Shown piece by piece: positions 19,008 through 26,067 of a stretch of 64,000 nucleotides of DNA. The translations under genes and the position numbers were made by a program. The notes below the pieces were generated by a model, which was not told the DNA's origin, did no database searches, and worked only from the letters and a program-made list of their open reading frames with translations. Numbering within the stretch: position 1 is the first letter of the stretch; every line of letters starts with the position of its first letter. Source of the stretch: SAR86 cluster bacterium SAR86E (GTDB lineage Bacteria > Pseudomonadota > Gammaproteobacteria > Magnimaribacterales > D2472); NCBI GenBank assembly GCA_000307935.1, contig AMWX01000001.1, forward strand, positions 62,001-126,000, written 5' to 3'.

Positions 19008-19080
19008 CTTTTCAATAAATGTTTCTTTTTCCATTTAAATAAGTTAATTTAATAATTACAAATTTAACTTTTTATAAATT

Positions 19081-19620
19081 ATGTTTACAAGAATGGATCA
19101 AAGCACTGAGCAAGAATGGCAGCATATCAGTGAGCAACACATGCCACATATTTTTGATATGCCCAATAGAATTATTAATATGCTTAAAGAAGCTGAGCAA
19201 CTAACTCTTGGTTTTGGAACAAATCAGCTTCACCACGCATTGCAGACTGCTACTATGGCTAGACGAGCAGGGGCTGATGATGAGATGATTTTAATCAGTC
19301 TCATTCATGATATCGGTAAAGTAATAAATGTACCCAATCATGGCCAGATTGCTGCTGAAATGATTAAACCGTATGTCAGTGAAGATGCCTATCATATCAT
19401 TCGCACTCATCAAGACTTTCAAGGTGAACATTATTATCATTACATGGGAAAGCCTCAAGATTTACGTAAGCAATATGAAAATGAATCTTGGTATAAAAAA
19501 GCCACTGAATTTACAGATGAGTGGGATCAAGCTGCCTTTGATCCAGATTATAAAATAGATTCCCTTGAATCATTTGAGCCTCTTATAAAGCAATTTTTTG
19601 GGGCTCCGCACACAATATAG
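19081..19620 (+). CDS. HD-domain mixed-valent diiron oxygenase family (PhnZ/MIOX-like; often labelled HD phosphohydrolase)
   Basis: 179-residue HD-domain protein carrying the full six-ligand set of HD-type diiron oxygenases: H52, H76-D77 (LIHDIGK), H87 (NHGQ), H110 (RTHQ) and D149 (EWDQ). Such enzymes (PhnZ, TmpB, myo-inositol oxygenase) cleave C-C or C-P bonds with O2. The HALQ, ARRAGADDEM and AFDPDY blocks place it near PhnZ and the COG4341 group of predicted HD phosphohydrolases. The PhnZ substrate-site Tyr and Glu, as I recall them just before the first His ligand, are replaced here by Thr and Phe, so phosphonate cleavage is not supported. No phosphonate genes are nearby. It stands alone, convergent to the Rieske gene 7 nt away. 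No Shine-Dalgarno is evident; an ATG at 19093 is an alternative start. Confidence 0.78.
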   Translation: MFTRMDQSTEQEWQHISEQHMPHIFDMPNRIINMLKEAEQLTLGFGTNQLHHALQTATMARRAGADDEMILISLIHDIGKVINVPNHGQIAAEMIKPYVSEDAYHIIRTHQDFQGEHYYHYMGKPQDLRKQYENESWYKKATEFTDEWDQAAFDPDYKIDSLESFEPLIKQFFGAPHTI

Positions 19621-19627
19621 TTGATAT

Positions 19628-20788
19628 TTAAAGTTTGCTATTCAAGGCTAATATTTGATCCTCAGGCGGCGCGTCTTCAAATTGTGCTATTGGGATTGCC
19701 TTCCTGATCTTTTCTGCACTATCTATCAAACAAACTTCACTAGTAGCTAAAGGCCCAGACTTGAATTTATTCGTATTCATACCTTCTTGCACCCATTTAA
19801 TTAGCTGAGTATCTTCATTATTCACCTGTCTATTGATTCTCCAATTTAAGTATTGCGCTGCTTTTGTTTCCCTTCTTTCGTCAGGCAAGGCATAAGGAAT
19901 TTCTCTGATCATAGTCGTATGAGCATTGATAGGTATAAACTGCATAAAATCCATTTGCTCTGGATATATGTCAAAGGCTAAGTTAGGCCATAACCTGTAA
20001 TACAACCAGTATCGCTGCTTATCTTTTGGTAAGTGACTCATATGAGGTAGAAATTTATCATAGAGCTTATTGGATAAATTGTTTTTTCTTAAATTTAAGC
20101 CATCACCCCACATTTTATGAATGTAACCACCGTTTGGTGAAACCTCTAAGCCATAACTCTTACCAACTAATGCTGATAAACCAGGATGAGCAACAGGAAT
20201 GTGAAGGGCATCAACATAGTTATCAGCTATTTGCTTCCAATTAACCTTTCTTGGGCGCATTGTGACTCTTCCTAGAGGTTTCATTTCTTCAAGTCTATAC
20301 ATGCTAATTTCATCCATGAATGGTTCAAATTGCTGGTGTACGCTCGGAATGGTTGAGGGCAGGAGCTTTATAAAGATAAATCCTTGAAATATTTCTATTT
20401 CTACTGTCTTTAAAGAATGATTATTTTTATTAAATTCTTTAAATTGATCTTCGTAAGGTACTTTTATTAATTTACCGTTAAAGTCATAACTCCATGCATG
20501 ATATGGGCAAGTAATCTTCTCTTTACAAGAGCCTGTATCCTCATCTAAAAGTTTAGTTCCCCTATGCGCACAAAAATTGTGAAATGCTTTTACACCATCG
20601 TCTTTACCTCTTATTACAAAGACTCTCTCATTGAATATCTCAAATGTAAAAAAATCACCAGCATTTGGAATATCAGATAGATGGCAAACAAGTTGCCAAT
20701 TTTTTAGAATCAACTCTCTTTTTTCTAACTCAAAAAAAGCATCACTTGTATAAGTCCATCCAGGCAAACTTTTTATAGTATTGGTCAT
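19628..20788 (-). CDS. Rieske non-heme iron oxygenase, alpha subunit
   Basis: Oxygenase component of a Rieske monooxygenase/dioxygenase, 386 residues. The [2Fe-2S] ligands are C73-x-H75 and C94-x2-H97 (CAHRG and CPYHAW). The mononuclear iron site is D193-x2-H196-x4-H201 (DALHIPVAH), with D193 as the bridging Asp between the two centres. The overall build resembles alpha-only enzymes that demethylate or hydroxylate quaternary amines and small acids (glycine betaine, carnitine and stachydrine types). No reductase or ferredoxin partner is nearby. Its ATG directly abuts the stop of the DDAH-like gene, so it is the third gene of the permease/DDAH/Rieske operon. Confidence 0.9.
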   Translation of the reverse strand: MTNTIKSLPGWTYTSDAFFELEKRELILKNWQLVCHLSDIPNAGDFFTFEIFNERVFVIRGKDDGVKAFHNFCAHRGTKLLDEDTGSCKEKITCPYHAWSYDFNGKLIKVPYEDQFKEFNKNNHSLKTVEIEIFQGFIFIKLLPSTIPSVHQQFEPFMDEISMYRLEEMKPLGRVTMRPRKVNWKQIADNYVDALHIPVAHPGLSALVGKSYGLEVSPNGGYIHKMWGDGLNLRKNNLSNKLYDKFLPHMSHLPKDKQRYWLYYRLWPNLAFDIYPEQMDFMQFIPINAHTTMIREIPYALPDERRETKAAQYLNWRINRQVNNEDTQLIKWVQEGMNTNKFKSGPLATSEVCLIDSAEKIRKAIPIAQFEDAPPEDQILALNSKL

Positions 20789-21658
20789 TTAAAGCACTCT
20801 TTTAATGGGTCTAGTTAAGCAGGTTGGTCCACCTTCACCTTTACGACTAATCTCATCTCCCTTATATGTTCTGATCTTGCAGCCTGCCTCCTCTAATAGG
20901 CTTTGAACCTTAGGTAGTTTTTCAAGCATAATTATTTCTCTTGGGGCAGTAGCTAATACGTTACATCCCATTAAATGATACTCTTTCTCGTTTACCGTTA
21001 TTAATTCAATGCTACGTTTATGCAACCAATCAATAAATGTTTGAGGCATCAATGGTTCATATATCAATGCTAGATCTTTATCTAGGGGTGAGATAATGGA
21101 CATTAAATGAAGCACATCATCTGGATGATTTGGTTCAGGCAGAGGAACGACATGAAGGTCAACATCATTACCTAGTATTTTTTTTAGTTGCTTAATACCA
21201 TCTTGGTTGGTTCTTGGGCCCAAGCCTACCGCCGCATGGTTTTTGTCAATCCAAATAAAATCTCCACCCTCTAAGGTACCTGGAGCTTTAATATCACCTG
21301 CAATACCACATCCAAGGTCTTTAAGTGATGAGTAATTAATCTTTGCTTCGGGTGTTCTTGATGATCGACCCATATTGCAAAGGATCAACCCACCTGGAGA
21401 GATAAGAATACTATCTCTTGTATAGATGCTATCAATTGTAAGATTGTGATGAGCATCTAAGTTTATGACATCAGTTCCACTATCAATGAGCAGTCGCTTG
21501 AAGAACTCAAACTCTTTCTTGGCTTCATCAAGTTGTGGTTTTGAATGAAACCTAAGCTCTTTCCATTCATCATTAAGCTTCTCATCACTTATGAAACTTG
21601 CAACAGGATCTCTCACAGCAACACTAGATAAAGAAGAATATTCGTTAAATTCACTCAT
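20789..21658 (-). CDS. DDAH/amidinotransferase-family guanidino hydrolase
   Basis: Guanidino-group-modifying enzyme (pentein fold), 289 residues from the ATG at 21658. Probable catalytic residues are E130-x2-D133 (LEGGD), H184 (DDVLHL) and nucleophile C280 (GGPTCLTRP). The superfamily includes dimethylarginine dimethylaminohydrolase (methylarginine to citrulline plus methylamines), arginine deiminase and amidinotransferases; single-domain length fits the DDAH group best. An upstream in-frame start at 21742 is rejected because it lies inside the permease gene and adds non-homologous residues. It starts 2 nt after the permease stop and abuts the Rieske ATG, which points to a shared pathway for a guanidino or N-methylated substrate. 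Confidence 0.83.
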   Translation of the reverse strand: MSEFNEYSSLSSVAVRDPVASFISDEKLNDEWKELRFHSKPQLDEAKKEFEFFKRLLIDSGTDVINLDAHHNLTIDSIYTRDSILISPGGLILCNMGRSSRTPEAKINYSSLKDLGCGIAGDIKAPGTLEGGDFIWIDKNHAAVGLGPRTNQDGIKQLKKILGNDVDLHVVPLPEPNHPDDVLHLMSIISPLDKDLALIYEPLMPQTFIDWLHKRSIELITVNEKEYHLMGCNVLATAPREIIMLEKLPKVQSLLEEAGCKIRTYKGDEISRKGEGGPTCLTRPIKRVL

Positions 21659-21660
21659 TT

Positions 21661-22947
21661 TTATTTTAAAAATTTGTATATTGGCATGCCTATTATAATA
21701 AGAATTAAACAATAAAATACCATCTCTATACCAGCACCCCATATTGCAAATAATGCATATATCAAAGTTGCAAAAGCTAAGCCCATAGCTTTTATTCTAT
21801 GGGTATTATCATCCTCTACTTGCAAAAATTTTAATTCAGCAATAGCACAAAAAGCATATGCTAGTAATGTTGACAGTGTAGAAAGCATAGCCATAAATAT
21901 AAACGCATTTATTAGGCCTTTTGTATAGTTCAGAACAAGAAGCAGACTCACAAAAGAGCCGGTTAATAGATATGAAAAAATCGGGGTTCCAGTTTTTGAA
22001 AGTATGGAGAAGCGCTCTGGTAACAATCCATCTCTTGCAGCCGCTAACGAAAGATTGCCAGCTGTTAAGGTGTTTGCATTAAGCGAACCTAAAGTTGATA
22101 TTAAAGCTCCAAAGGTAATCAATGTACCTCCAGCAACGCCAAGCACTTTTGTGGCTGCTAGTGCAAAAGGAGCTGTGGAGTTTATTAACTCATCAGCCGG
22201 AACTATTGATGCAATACTAAGACTCACTAAAAAATATAAAACAAGGATAGTAATTACTGATGCTATCAATACCTTAGGAATTGTTTTAGTTGGATTGATC
22301 ACATTATCTGCTGGCATGGTAGCTGTTTCAATACCTATAAAAGACCACATGACTAATGTTGTCACTGTTGCCATTAAAGATATTGGATTTAGTGGAGTTG
22401 GATTAATTTCAGGAAGATTCGATGAATTAAAATTTGTAAATCCAATCATAATAATAAAAAACAATGGTAGAAGTTTTAAAATAGTGGATACCAGCTGAAA
22501 CTTTGAACTTCCTTCCAAACTGCGAATATTTAACATTACAATCATCCACACTAACACCAATGAAAATATGAGGGATAAGGAAGGCGATTGAATGATCTGT
22601 GGAATAAAAAAACCAAGATAACCAACAAAGGCAATTGAAATGCCGGCAATTGCTGATACACATGCAATCCAATAAGTCCATGCAATAATGAATCCTGAAA
22701 ATCTTCCTAATCCCTCATTCACATAAATGTATGGCCCACCGGTTCTTGGTATTCGCTTAACTAAACTAGACATGGTTAAAGCAACAAGAATGGATCCCAT
22801 TCCTGCTATAAGCCAACCACTTAACCCAAGGAGTCCATATGGTGCAAGCATTGTTGGCATCATAAAAATACCTGACCCAACAGCACAGCCCACTGCTATT
22901 GACCAACCGCGCCAAAAACCTATTACTCTGCCTTGATCATGATCCAT
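21661..22947 (-). CDS. APC-superfamily amino acid/polyamine permease
   Basis: Inner-membrane transporter of the amino acid-polyamine-organocation family, 428 residues, about twelve helices. The helix-1 substrate motif GCAVGSGIFMMP (~19-30) and RTGGPYIYV (~69-77) resemble the basic amino acid/polyamine antiporter branch (AdiC, PotE). Gene order permease / DDAH-like / Rieske suggests it imports the substrate of the next enzyme, perhaps arginine, methylarginine or another guanidino compound; this is inference. It is the first gene of the leftward operon. Confidence 0.9.
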   Translation of the reverse strand: MDHDQGRVIGFWRGWSIAVGCAVGSGIFMMPTMLAPYGLLGLSGWLIAGMGSILVALTMSSLVKRIPRTGGPYIYVNEGLGRFSGFIIAWTYWIACVSAIAGISIAFVGYLGFFIPQIIQSPSLSLIFSLVLVWMIVMLNIRSLEGSSKFQLVSTILKLLPLFFIIMIGFTNFNSSNLPEINPTPLNPISLMATVTTLVMWSFIGIETATMPADNVINPTKTIPKVLIASVITILVLYFLVSLSIASIVPADELINSTAPFALAATKVLGVAGGTLITFGALISTLGSLNANTLTAGNLSLAAARDGLLPERFSILSKTGTPIFSYLLTGSFVSLLLVLNYTKGLINAFIFMAMLSTLSTLLAYAFCAIAELKFLQVEDDNTHRIKAMGLAFATLIYALFAIWGAGIEMVFYCLILIIIGMPIYKFLK

Positions 22948-23029
22948 TTATTGATAATACACCCAAAGTTAACAATGCATATATTGACACGAATATTCGT
23001 TTCCAAGGCATTATTTACTTAAGTAATAA

Positions 23030-23632
23030 TTATGGTTTTAACTTGTTGGCTTGATAGATTACAGCTTGATATAAAAATGGAGATAATATTATCCAGGGCA
23101 GTTGAGTCTGCAGCATAACGGTCCTACCATTTAGCTCAAAGATCGTAGGATTAAAATATTGACCAGTTGGTGCAAGAGGAGCCCATGAAAGTAATTTTCC
23201 TTCTGATAGTTGATCATGATAAAGAAAAAGCTCAACAAATAAATTTTGTGTTACACACCAAAGCAATAAAATAGAAAAAGCATACCAATTCCATGAAAGA
23301 AAAATTTGTGAGTTTTTATTGCTAAATTTCCACATTAGCCAAAGGCCTCCAAGAGATACAGTCCCAGCATCAGCCAGCGAGTTAAGAAACCAATTTAAAT
23401 GCAGTGGGATCCAATTGTTTAATGCCATTGACCTTCTAAGATTCACAGCATCTCCATCAACCCAACCATATGTAAACCACAGCTCCCAGCCAAGTGCGCA
23501 AACCAAAAAAGACCCTAAATAAATTTTTGGGATCCAGGATGGAAGGTCTTTTTTGTAAGAAAGGTAAAAAATTAAAGGGGCGAGGGCGCTAACATATACT
23601 ACTGTTATAACCCTCGCTTCCTCTAAAGTCAC
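23030..23632 (-). CDS. Unknown polytopic membrane protein
   Basis: I do not recognise this 200-residue protein. It has about five hydrophobic segments (near 8-25, 35-55, 90-102, 113-133 and 178-192), many Trp residues and a conserved-looking WELWFTYGWVDGDAVNLRR loop, shown in part (FTYGWVDGD). There is no signal peptide apart from the first helix. The start is a GTG at 23632, 4 nt after the stop of the upstream small gene at 23637, with no clear Shine-Dalgarno; translational coupling is likely. Nothing in the context gives a function. Confidence 0.7.
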   Translation of the reverse strand: MTLEEARVITVVYVSALAPLIFYLSYKKDLPSWIPKIYLGSFLVCALGWELWFTYGWVDGDAVNLRRSMALNNWIPLHLNWFLNSLADAGTVSLGGLWLMWKFSNKNSQIFLSWNWYAFSILLLWCVTQNLFVELFLYHDQLSEGKLLSWAPLAPTGQYFNPTIFELNGRTVMLQTQLPWIILSPFLYQAVIYQANKLKP

Positions 23633-23636
23633 TGTT

Positions 23637-23852
23637 TTATAATGGGCGTCTTAAATATATCTGACTTGCTCCATCTTGGGTTACTAGCTCCCAGCCTTCT
23701 TGACCAAGCTTGTTAAGTTCAATCATAGACATTTCATATTTCCAATGAACGGCATCTTTATGAGCCAACTTAAATTCTTCTGTTTCTTCATTGGAATAAC
23801 CCATTGAGGTAGAATTGCTGTGATCCACAATTTTGTATTCATATTTAGTCAT
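23637..23852 (-). CDS. Small DUF4177-like protein
   Basis: 71-residue soluble protein with the DUF4177 pattern: YEYKIVD at the N-terminus, then LNKLGQEGWELV and a final strand IYLRR. The function of this family is unknown. Two in-frame ATGs lie at 23861 and 23852. The Shine-Dalgarno AGGAG at 23862-23866 touches the first but is 9 nt from the second, so I choose 23852. It is followed after 4 nt by the unknown membrane protein gene, with which it forms a two-gene unit. Confidence 0.7.
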   Translation of the reverse strand: MTKYEYKIVDHSNSTSMGYSNEETEEFKLAHKDAVHWKYEMSMIELNKLGQEGWELVTQDGASQIYLRRPL

Positions 23853-23970
23853 TTTTTTCATCTCCTGCCGGATGGCAATAAGATGCGTTCCTTCAGTATT
23901 ATTACTTACTTCCGTCCCAAGAAAAGGATGAACGATCCAATCATTCTAAACTTTTTCACTAGATAAAAAA

Positions 23971-23988
23971 AGGGAGCAATTGCTCCCT
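23971..23988 (-). terminator. Bidirectional rho-independent terminator
   Basis: An 18-bp perfect palindrome (AGGGAGC-AATT-GCTCCCT) follows the stop of the gene at 24005-24403. On the minus strand the hairpin runs directly into seven T residues (complement of the A run 23964-23970). On the plus strand it is followed by TAAA and then eight T. It is one of only two clear intrinsic terminators in the window. Confidence 0.9.
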
Positions 23989-24004
23989 TAAATTTTTTTT
24001 TCCG

Positions 24005-24403
24005 TTAGTCAGCCTTGACCCACAATGGCAGAATGATAATCAAAAGAGCACTCAATAAAAACAGAGCACCTATTGGATTAGCCATAAGACCTGGATCAGC
24101 ACTTGCCCATGTATCAACATAATTCTGGGCACCATCACTGAGCTGAGCAGATTCGCCAGCAGTTTCCATCGCTTTAGCAGCACCAATCACAACGGCACGA
24201 TTAAGAATGACTATGTTTGTGACCCATGCCATTAATGTTAGACCAAAGACAGTCTGGATGATTCTTGGCAATGTTGAAACATTCTTATCAACCATGACAG
24301 ATGTAAATCTAGCTCCAACCCAAATAGCAACTATTACAAATATACTGCTTATTGCTATACCAGTTCTCATTGAGGACCATAAAGCCCATACTTCGTTTTC
24401 CAT
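24005..24403 (-). CDS. Unknown small membrane protein
   Basis: 132-residue protein that I do not recognise. Three hydrophobic segments are visible (about 13-32, 46-66 and 108-128). Between helices 2 and 3 lies an Ala/Ser-rich polar stretch with SADPGLMANPIG. It has one of the strongest Shine-Dalgarno sequences in the window (GGGAGGGAG just before the ATG) and its own terminator, both signs of high, independent expression. No neighbour suggests a function. Confidence 0.72.
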   Translation of the reverse strand: MENEVWALWSSMRTGIAISSIFVIVAIWVGARFTSVMVDKNVSTLPRIIQTVFGLTLMAWVTNIVILNRAVVIGAAKAMETAGESAQLSDGAQNYVDTWASADPGLMANPIGALFLLSALLIIILPLWVKAD

Positions 24404-24435
24404 TTCTCCCTCCCAGGAAATTATTAACTTACTTA

Positions 24436-24464
24436 TTTATAACTAATTAATTTATATGAGTAAA
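24436..24464 (-). promoter_or_regulatory. Candidate promoter of the small membrane protein gene
   Basis: Read on the minus strand: TTTACT (24459-24464) as -35, a 17-nt spacer and TATAAA (24436-24441) as -10. This would give a 5' leader of roughly 25 nt containing the strong Shine-Dalgarno. Confidence 0.35.
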
Positions 24465-24498
24465 GCAATATGACAACGATGACCATCATTAAAAAAAT

Positions 24499-24526
24499 AT
24501 GACAACTTATCATTTTTAGATATACT
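24499..24526 (+). promoter_or_regulatory. Candidate promoter of the YegP-like gene
   Basis: ATGACA (24499-24504) as -35, a 16-nt spacer and TATACT (24521-24526) as -10, giving a leader of about 58 nt before the ATG at 24591. The -35 lies in the second copy of a direct repeat AATATGACAAC (24467-24477 and 24496-24506). Confidence 0.45.
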
Positions 24527-24590
24527 TTGTAGAATTCAATTAAATTACATAACCAAAGGACTCGTTTAGGTTAAATAAAGGGAGAGGCAA

Positions 24591-24905
24591 ATGTTTCAAA
24601 TATATAAAGATAAATCAGGCAAACATCGTTTTCGTTTAAAGGCAAAAAATGGTGAAAATATTATTTCATCACAAGCTTATGCCTCAAGAGCAACTTGCAT
24701 GAAGGGCATTAAATCGGTCGCCAAGCACTCCATGGAAAAAGATAATTTTAAATCTAAAGAAAATAAAGGTGGCAAATGGAATTTTAATCTAATTGCTGGC
24801 AATAATAAGGTTATAGCTACCTCTCAAAGTTATGCAGATAAGTCATCTATGAATAAGGGAATTAAAAGCGTAATGACAAACGCTCCGAAGATGAAAATCT
24901 CTTAG
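24591..24905 (+). CDS. YegP-like DUF1508 (UPF0339) protein
   Basis: 104-residue basic protein made of two tandem DUF1508 repeats (about 1-50 and 52-100). Each repeat has a F-x(3-4)-K/N-G-x-x-x-F-x-L-x-A-x-N-G/N-x-x-I pattern followed by Q-x-Y-x-x-x-x-x-x-x-x-G-I-K-S. E. coli YegP is the type member; function unknown. A GGGAGAGG Shine-Dalgarno precedes the ATG. The gene is monocistronic and divergent from the small membrane protein. Confidence 0.88.
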   Translation: MFQIYKDKSGKHRFRLKAKNGENIISSQAYASRATCMKGIKSVAKHSMEKDNFKSKENKGGKWNFNLIAGNNKVIATSQSYADKSSMNKGIKSVMTNAPKMKIS

Positions 24906-25023
24906 GCTTTCTTATTCATTTTCTTTTGGTTAAATTTCAGCCAAAGGATAAATTTTAAACAAACGAGCTTTGATTTCTATATTTTTTTATAGAAGGCTTT
25001 ACTAAATAACTTAAGAGTTATGC
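24906..25023. other. Short intergenic stretch with an AT-only hairpin
   Basis: Between the YegP-like gene and the lipoprotein gene (convergent). It contains a perfect 7-bp inverted repeat TTCTATA / TATAGAA around six T (24975-24994). The stem is AT-rich and not followed by a T run, so I do not call it a terminator. Confidence 0.35.
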
Positions 25024-25440
25024 TTATTGCTTAATGTCAAAGAAACCTTGTCTTGTTACGCACTTATCAATCTGAACATCCTCAAGTTTCTCTAGTTCAA
25101 ATTTAAGTAGGCGTAATTCGTTGACCTGGGGGTCTACACCTTCAGATTGGAAGCCAATGAAGTTTTTGCCAGTTTTTGGATTATTTGTACCTAAACCTAG
25201 TGCAAGAGAGTATGTGCTTCTATCGGATTCTTCAATTGCTCCTTCAGCTACTTCTACCAGCAACTCTTTCATTTTGTTTCTTTGAGCAGATAGCTCAGTA
25301 CAGTCTAAATTTGTGTATGTTGGAAATTCTGGATGTAATGGACCACCTTCGGTAGTTTTGTAGATAGCCTGAGGTATAGCACATGAAAACATAAATGCGC
25401 TAGTAACAATTATAGCTAATGATGACTTAAAATTTTTCAT
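25024..25440 (-). CDS. Putative small lipoprotein of unknown function
   Basis: 138-residue product starting at the ATG at 25440, preceded by a good Shine-Dalgarno (AGGGGA, about 7 nt away). The N-terminus MKNFKSSLAIIVTSAFMFSC is a lipoprotein signal with the lipobox ending at Cys20 (FMFSC), so the mature protein would be membrane-anchored and periplasmic. The mature part is acidic with a predicted helical stretch (NKMKELLVEVAEGAIEE, ~60-76) and a second near 112-124, and two more Cys residues. An upstream in-frame start at 25491 would bury the signal and is rejected. No family is recognised. Confidence 0.72.
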   Translation of the reverse strand: MKNFKSSLAIIVTSAFMFSCAIPQAIYKTTEGGPLHPEFPTYTNLDCTELSAQRNKMKELLVEVAEGAIEESDRSTYSLALGLGTNNPKTGKNFIGFQSEGVDPQVNELRLLKFELEKLEDVQIDKCVTRQGFFDIKQ

Positions 25441-25670
25441 AGTTAGTCCCCTGTAAACTTTAGTAAACATCTGAAAGTGACATATTATCACTAAAAATAC
25501 TCAATATTGATATTTTGTTATAGATTTTTATATATTTCTTATTACCAATTGAGAGCACTAATCTTTAGAATTTATCTACGTTTTAAGCAGTTTGATTGGA
25601 AATGTAGATGTGGGCTCAATAAAGAGATAAAAAAATTTTTTACTTTTCATCCTTTTCTTTATTCAATTCC

Positions 25671-25781
25671 TCATAAAATTTGTTGAATAAACAAATATAA
25701 AATAACAGCAACAACGATAGCCAAAAATATTTTAACTATAGTAGAAATGGAATGTTGTAAAAATGCTTTGAACTTATTCAT
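25671..25781 (-). CDS. Possible 36-residue single-helix membrane microprotein
   Basis: Reading frame of 36 codons with ATG at 25779-25781 and stop TGA at 25671-25673. The peptide has a basic, polar N-terminus (MNKFKAFLQHS) and one strong hydrophobic helix (IVKIFLAIVVAVILYLF). A GTGAG sequence lies a few nt before the ATG and TATTAT further upstream. It fills part of an otherwise empty region, but ORFs this short occur by chance in AT-rich DNA. Confidence 0.3.
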   Translation of the reverse strand: MNKFKAFLQHSISTIVKIFLAIVVAVILYLFIQQIL

Positions 25782-25950
25782 AAACTCACTTTTTATAATA
25801 CACCGAATAGATTATTTTAATCTAGGCAATAAAAGTTACGCAAATCACTTAAGGGTTGTGCCCAGAAAGAGTCAGAATTGGAAAATGAAAAATTAGAATA
25901 AATGTTGCTAACAAAATGGGCAATGTCACATTTACTTATTTCCAAAAGCC

Positions 25951-25956
25951 TATAAA
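25951..25956 (+). promoter_or_regulatory. Candidate -10 element for tRNA-Ser
   Basis: TATAAA (within TATAAAAT) 20 nt before the mature tRNA 5' end; the -35 region is poor (CACATT-like at 17-18 nt). Confidence 0.35.
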
Positions 25957-25975
25957 ATGCATTATCCAAAGGAAC

Positions 25976-26065
25976 GGAGAGATGGCAGAGCGGTTGAATG
26001 CACTGGTCTTGAAAACCAGCAAACCTTCGCGGGTTTCCAGGGTTCGAATCCCTGTCTCTCCGCCA
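25976..26065 (+). tRNA. tRNA-Ser (anticodon UGA)
   Basis: Class II tRNA with an encoded CCA end. Acceptor stem GGAGAGA (25976-25982) pairs with TCTCTCC (26055-26061), followed by discriminator G and CCA (26063-26065). The anticodon stem CTGGT/ACCAG (26003-26007 and 26015-26019) carries the loop CTTGAAA with anticodon TGA at 26010-26012. A long variable arm with a TTCG loop and a GGTTCGAATCC T arm complete the serine-type structure. Its 3' end lies 2 nt before the stop of the convergent esterase gene. Confidence 0.98.
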
Positions 26066-26067
26066 GT

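Larger units (their letters stand above)
25441..25975. other. Long intergenic region upstream of tRNA-Ser
   Basis: About 535 nt without a recognisable conserved gene. It holds the lipoprotein gene's upstream region, one possible 36-codon ORF on the minus strand (25671-25781, listed separately) and a tRNA promoter candidate. Otherwise it is AT-rich sequence in which I see no clear structure. Confidence 0.5.

Noticed and set aside
19081-19620. Calling the HD protein PhnZ (phosphonate cleavage)
   Set aside because: The iron ligands match, but the substrate-site Tyr and Glu of PhnZ are replaced and no phosphonate genes are nearby.
21659-21742. N-terminal extension of the DDAH-like protein
   Set aside because: The extra 28 codons lie within the permease gene and do not resemble the family; the ATG at 21658 directly follows the permease stop.
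22004-22498. 164-codon open frame on the plus strand opposite the APC permease
   Set aside because: The opposite strand encodes a clear transporter; this frame has no recognisable domain or RBS and mirrors hydrophobic codons.
24975-24994. AT-only hairpin as a terminator
   Set aside because: No GC in the stem apart from one pair and no T tract on either strand side.
25441-26065. Integration site at tRNA-Ser
   Set aside because: No integrase gene and no repeated tRNA 3' end were seen nearby.
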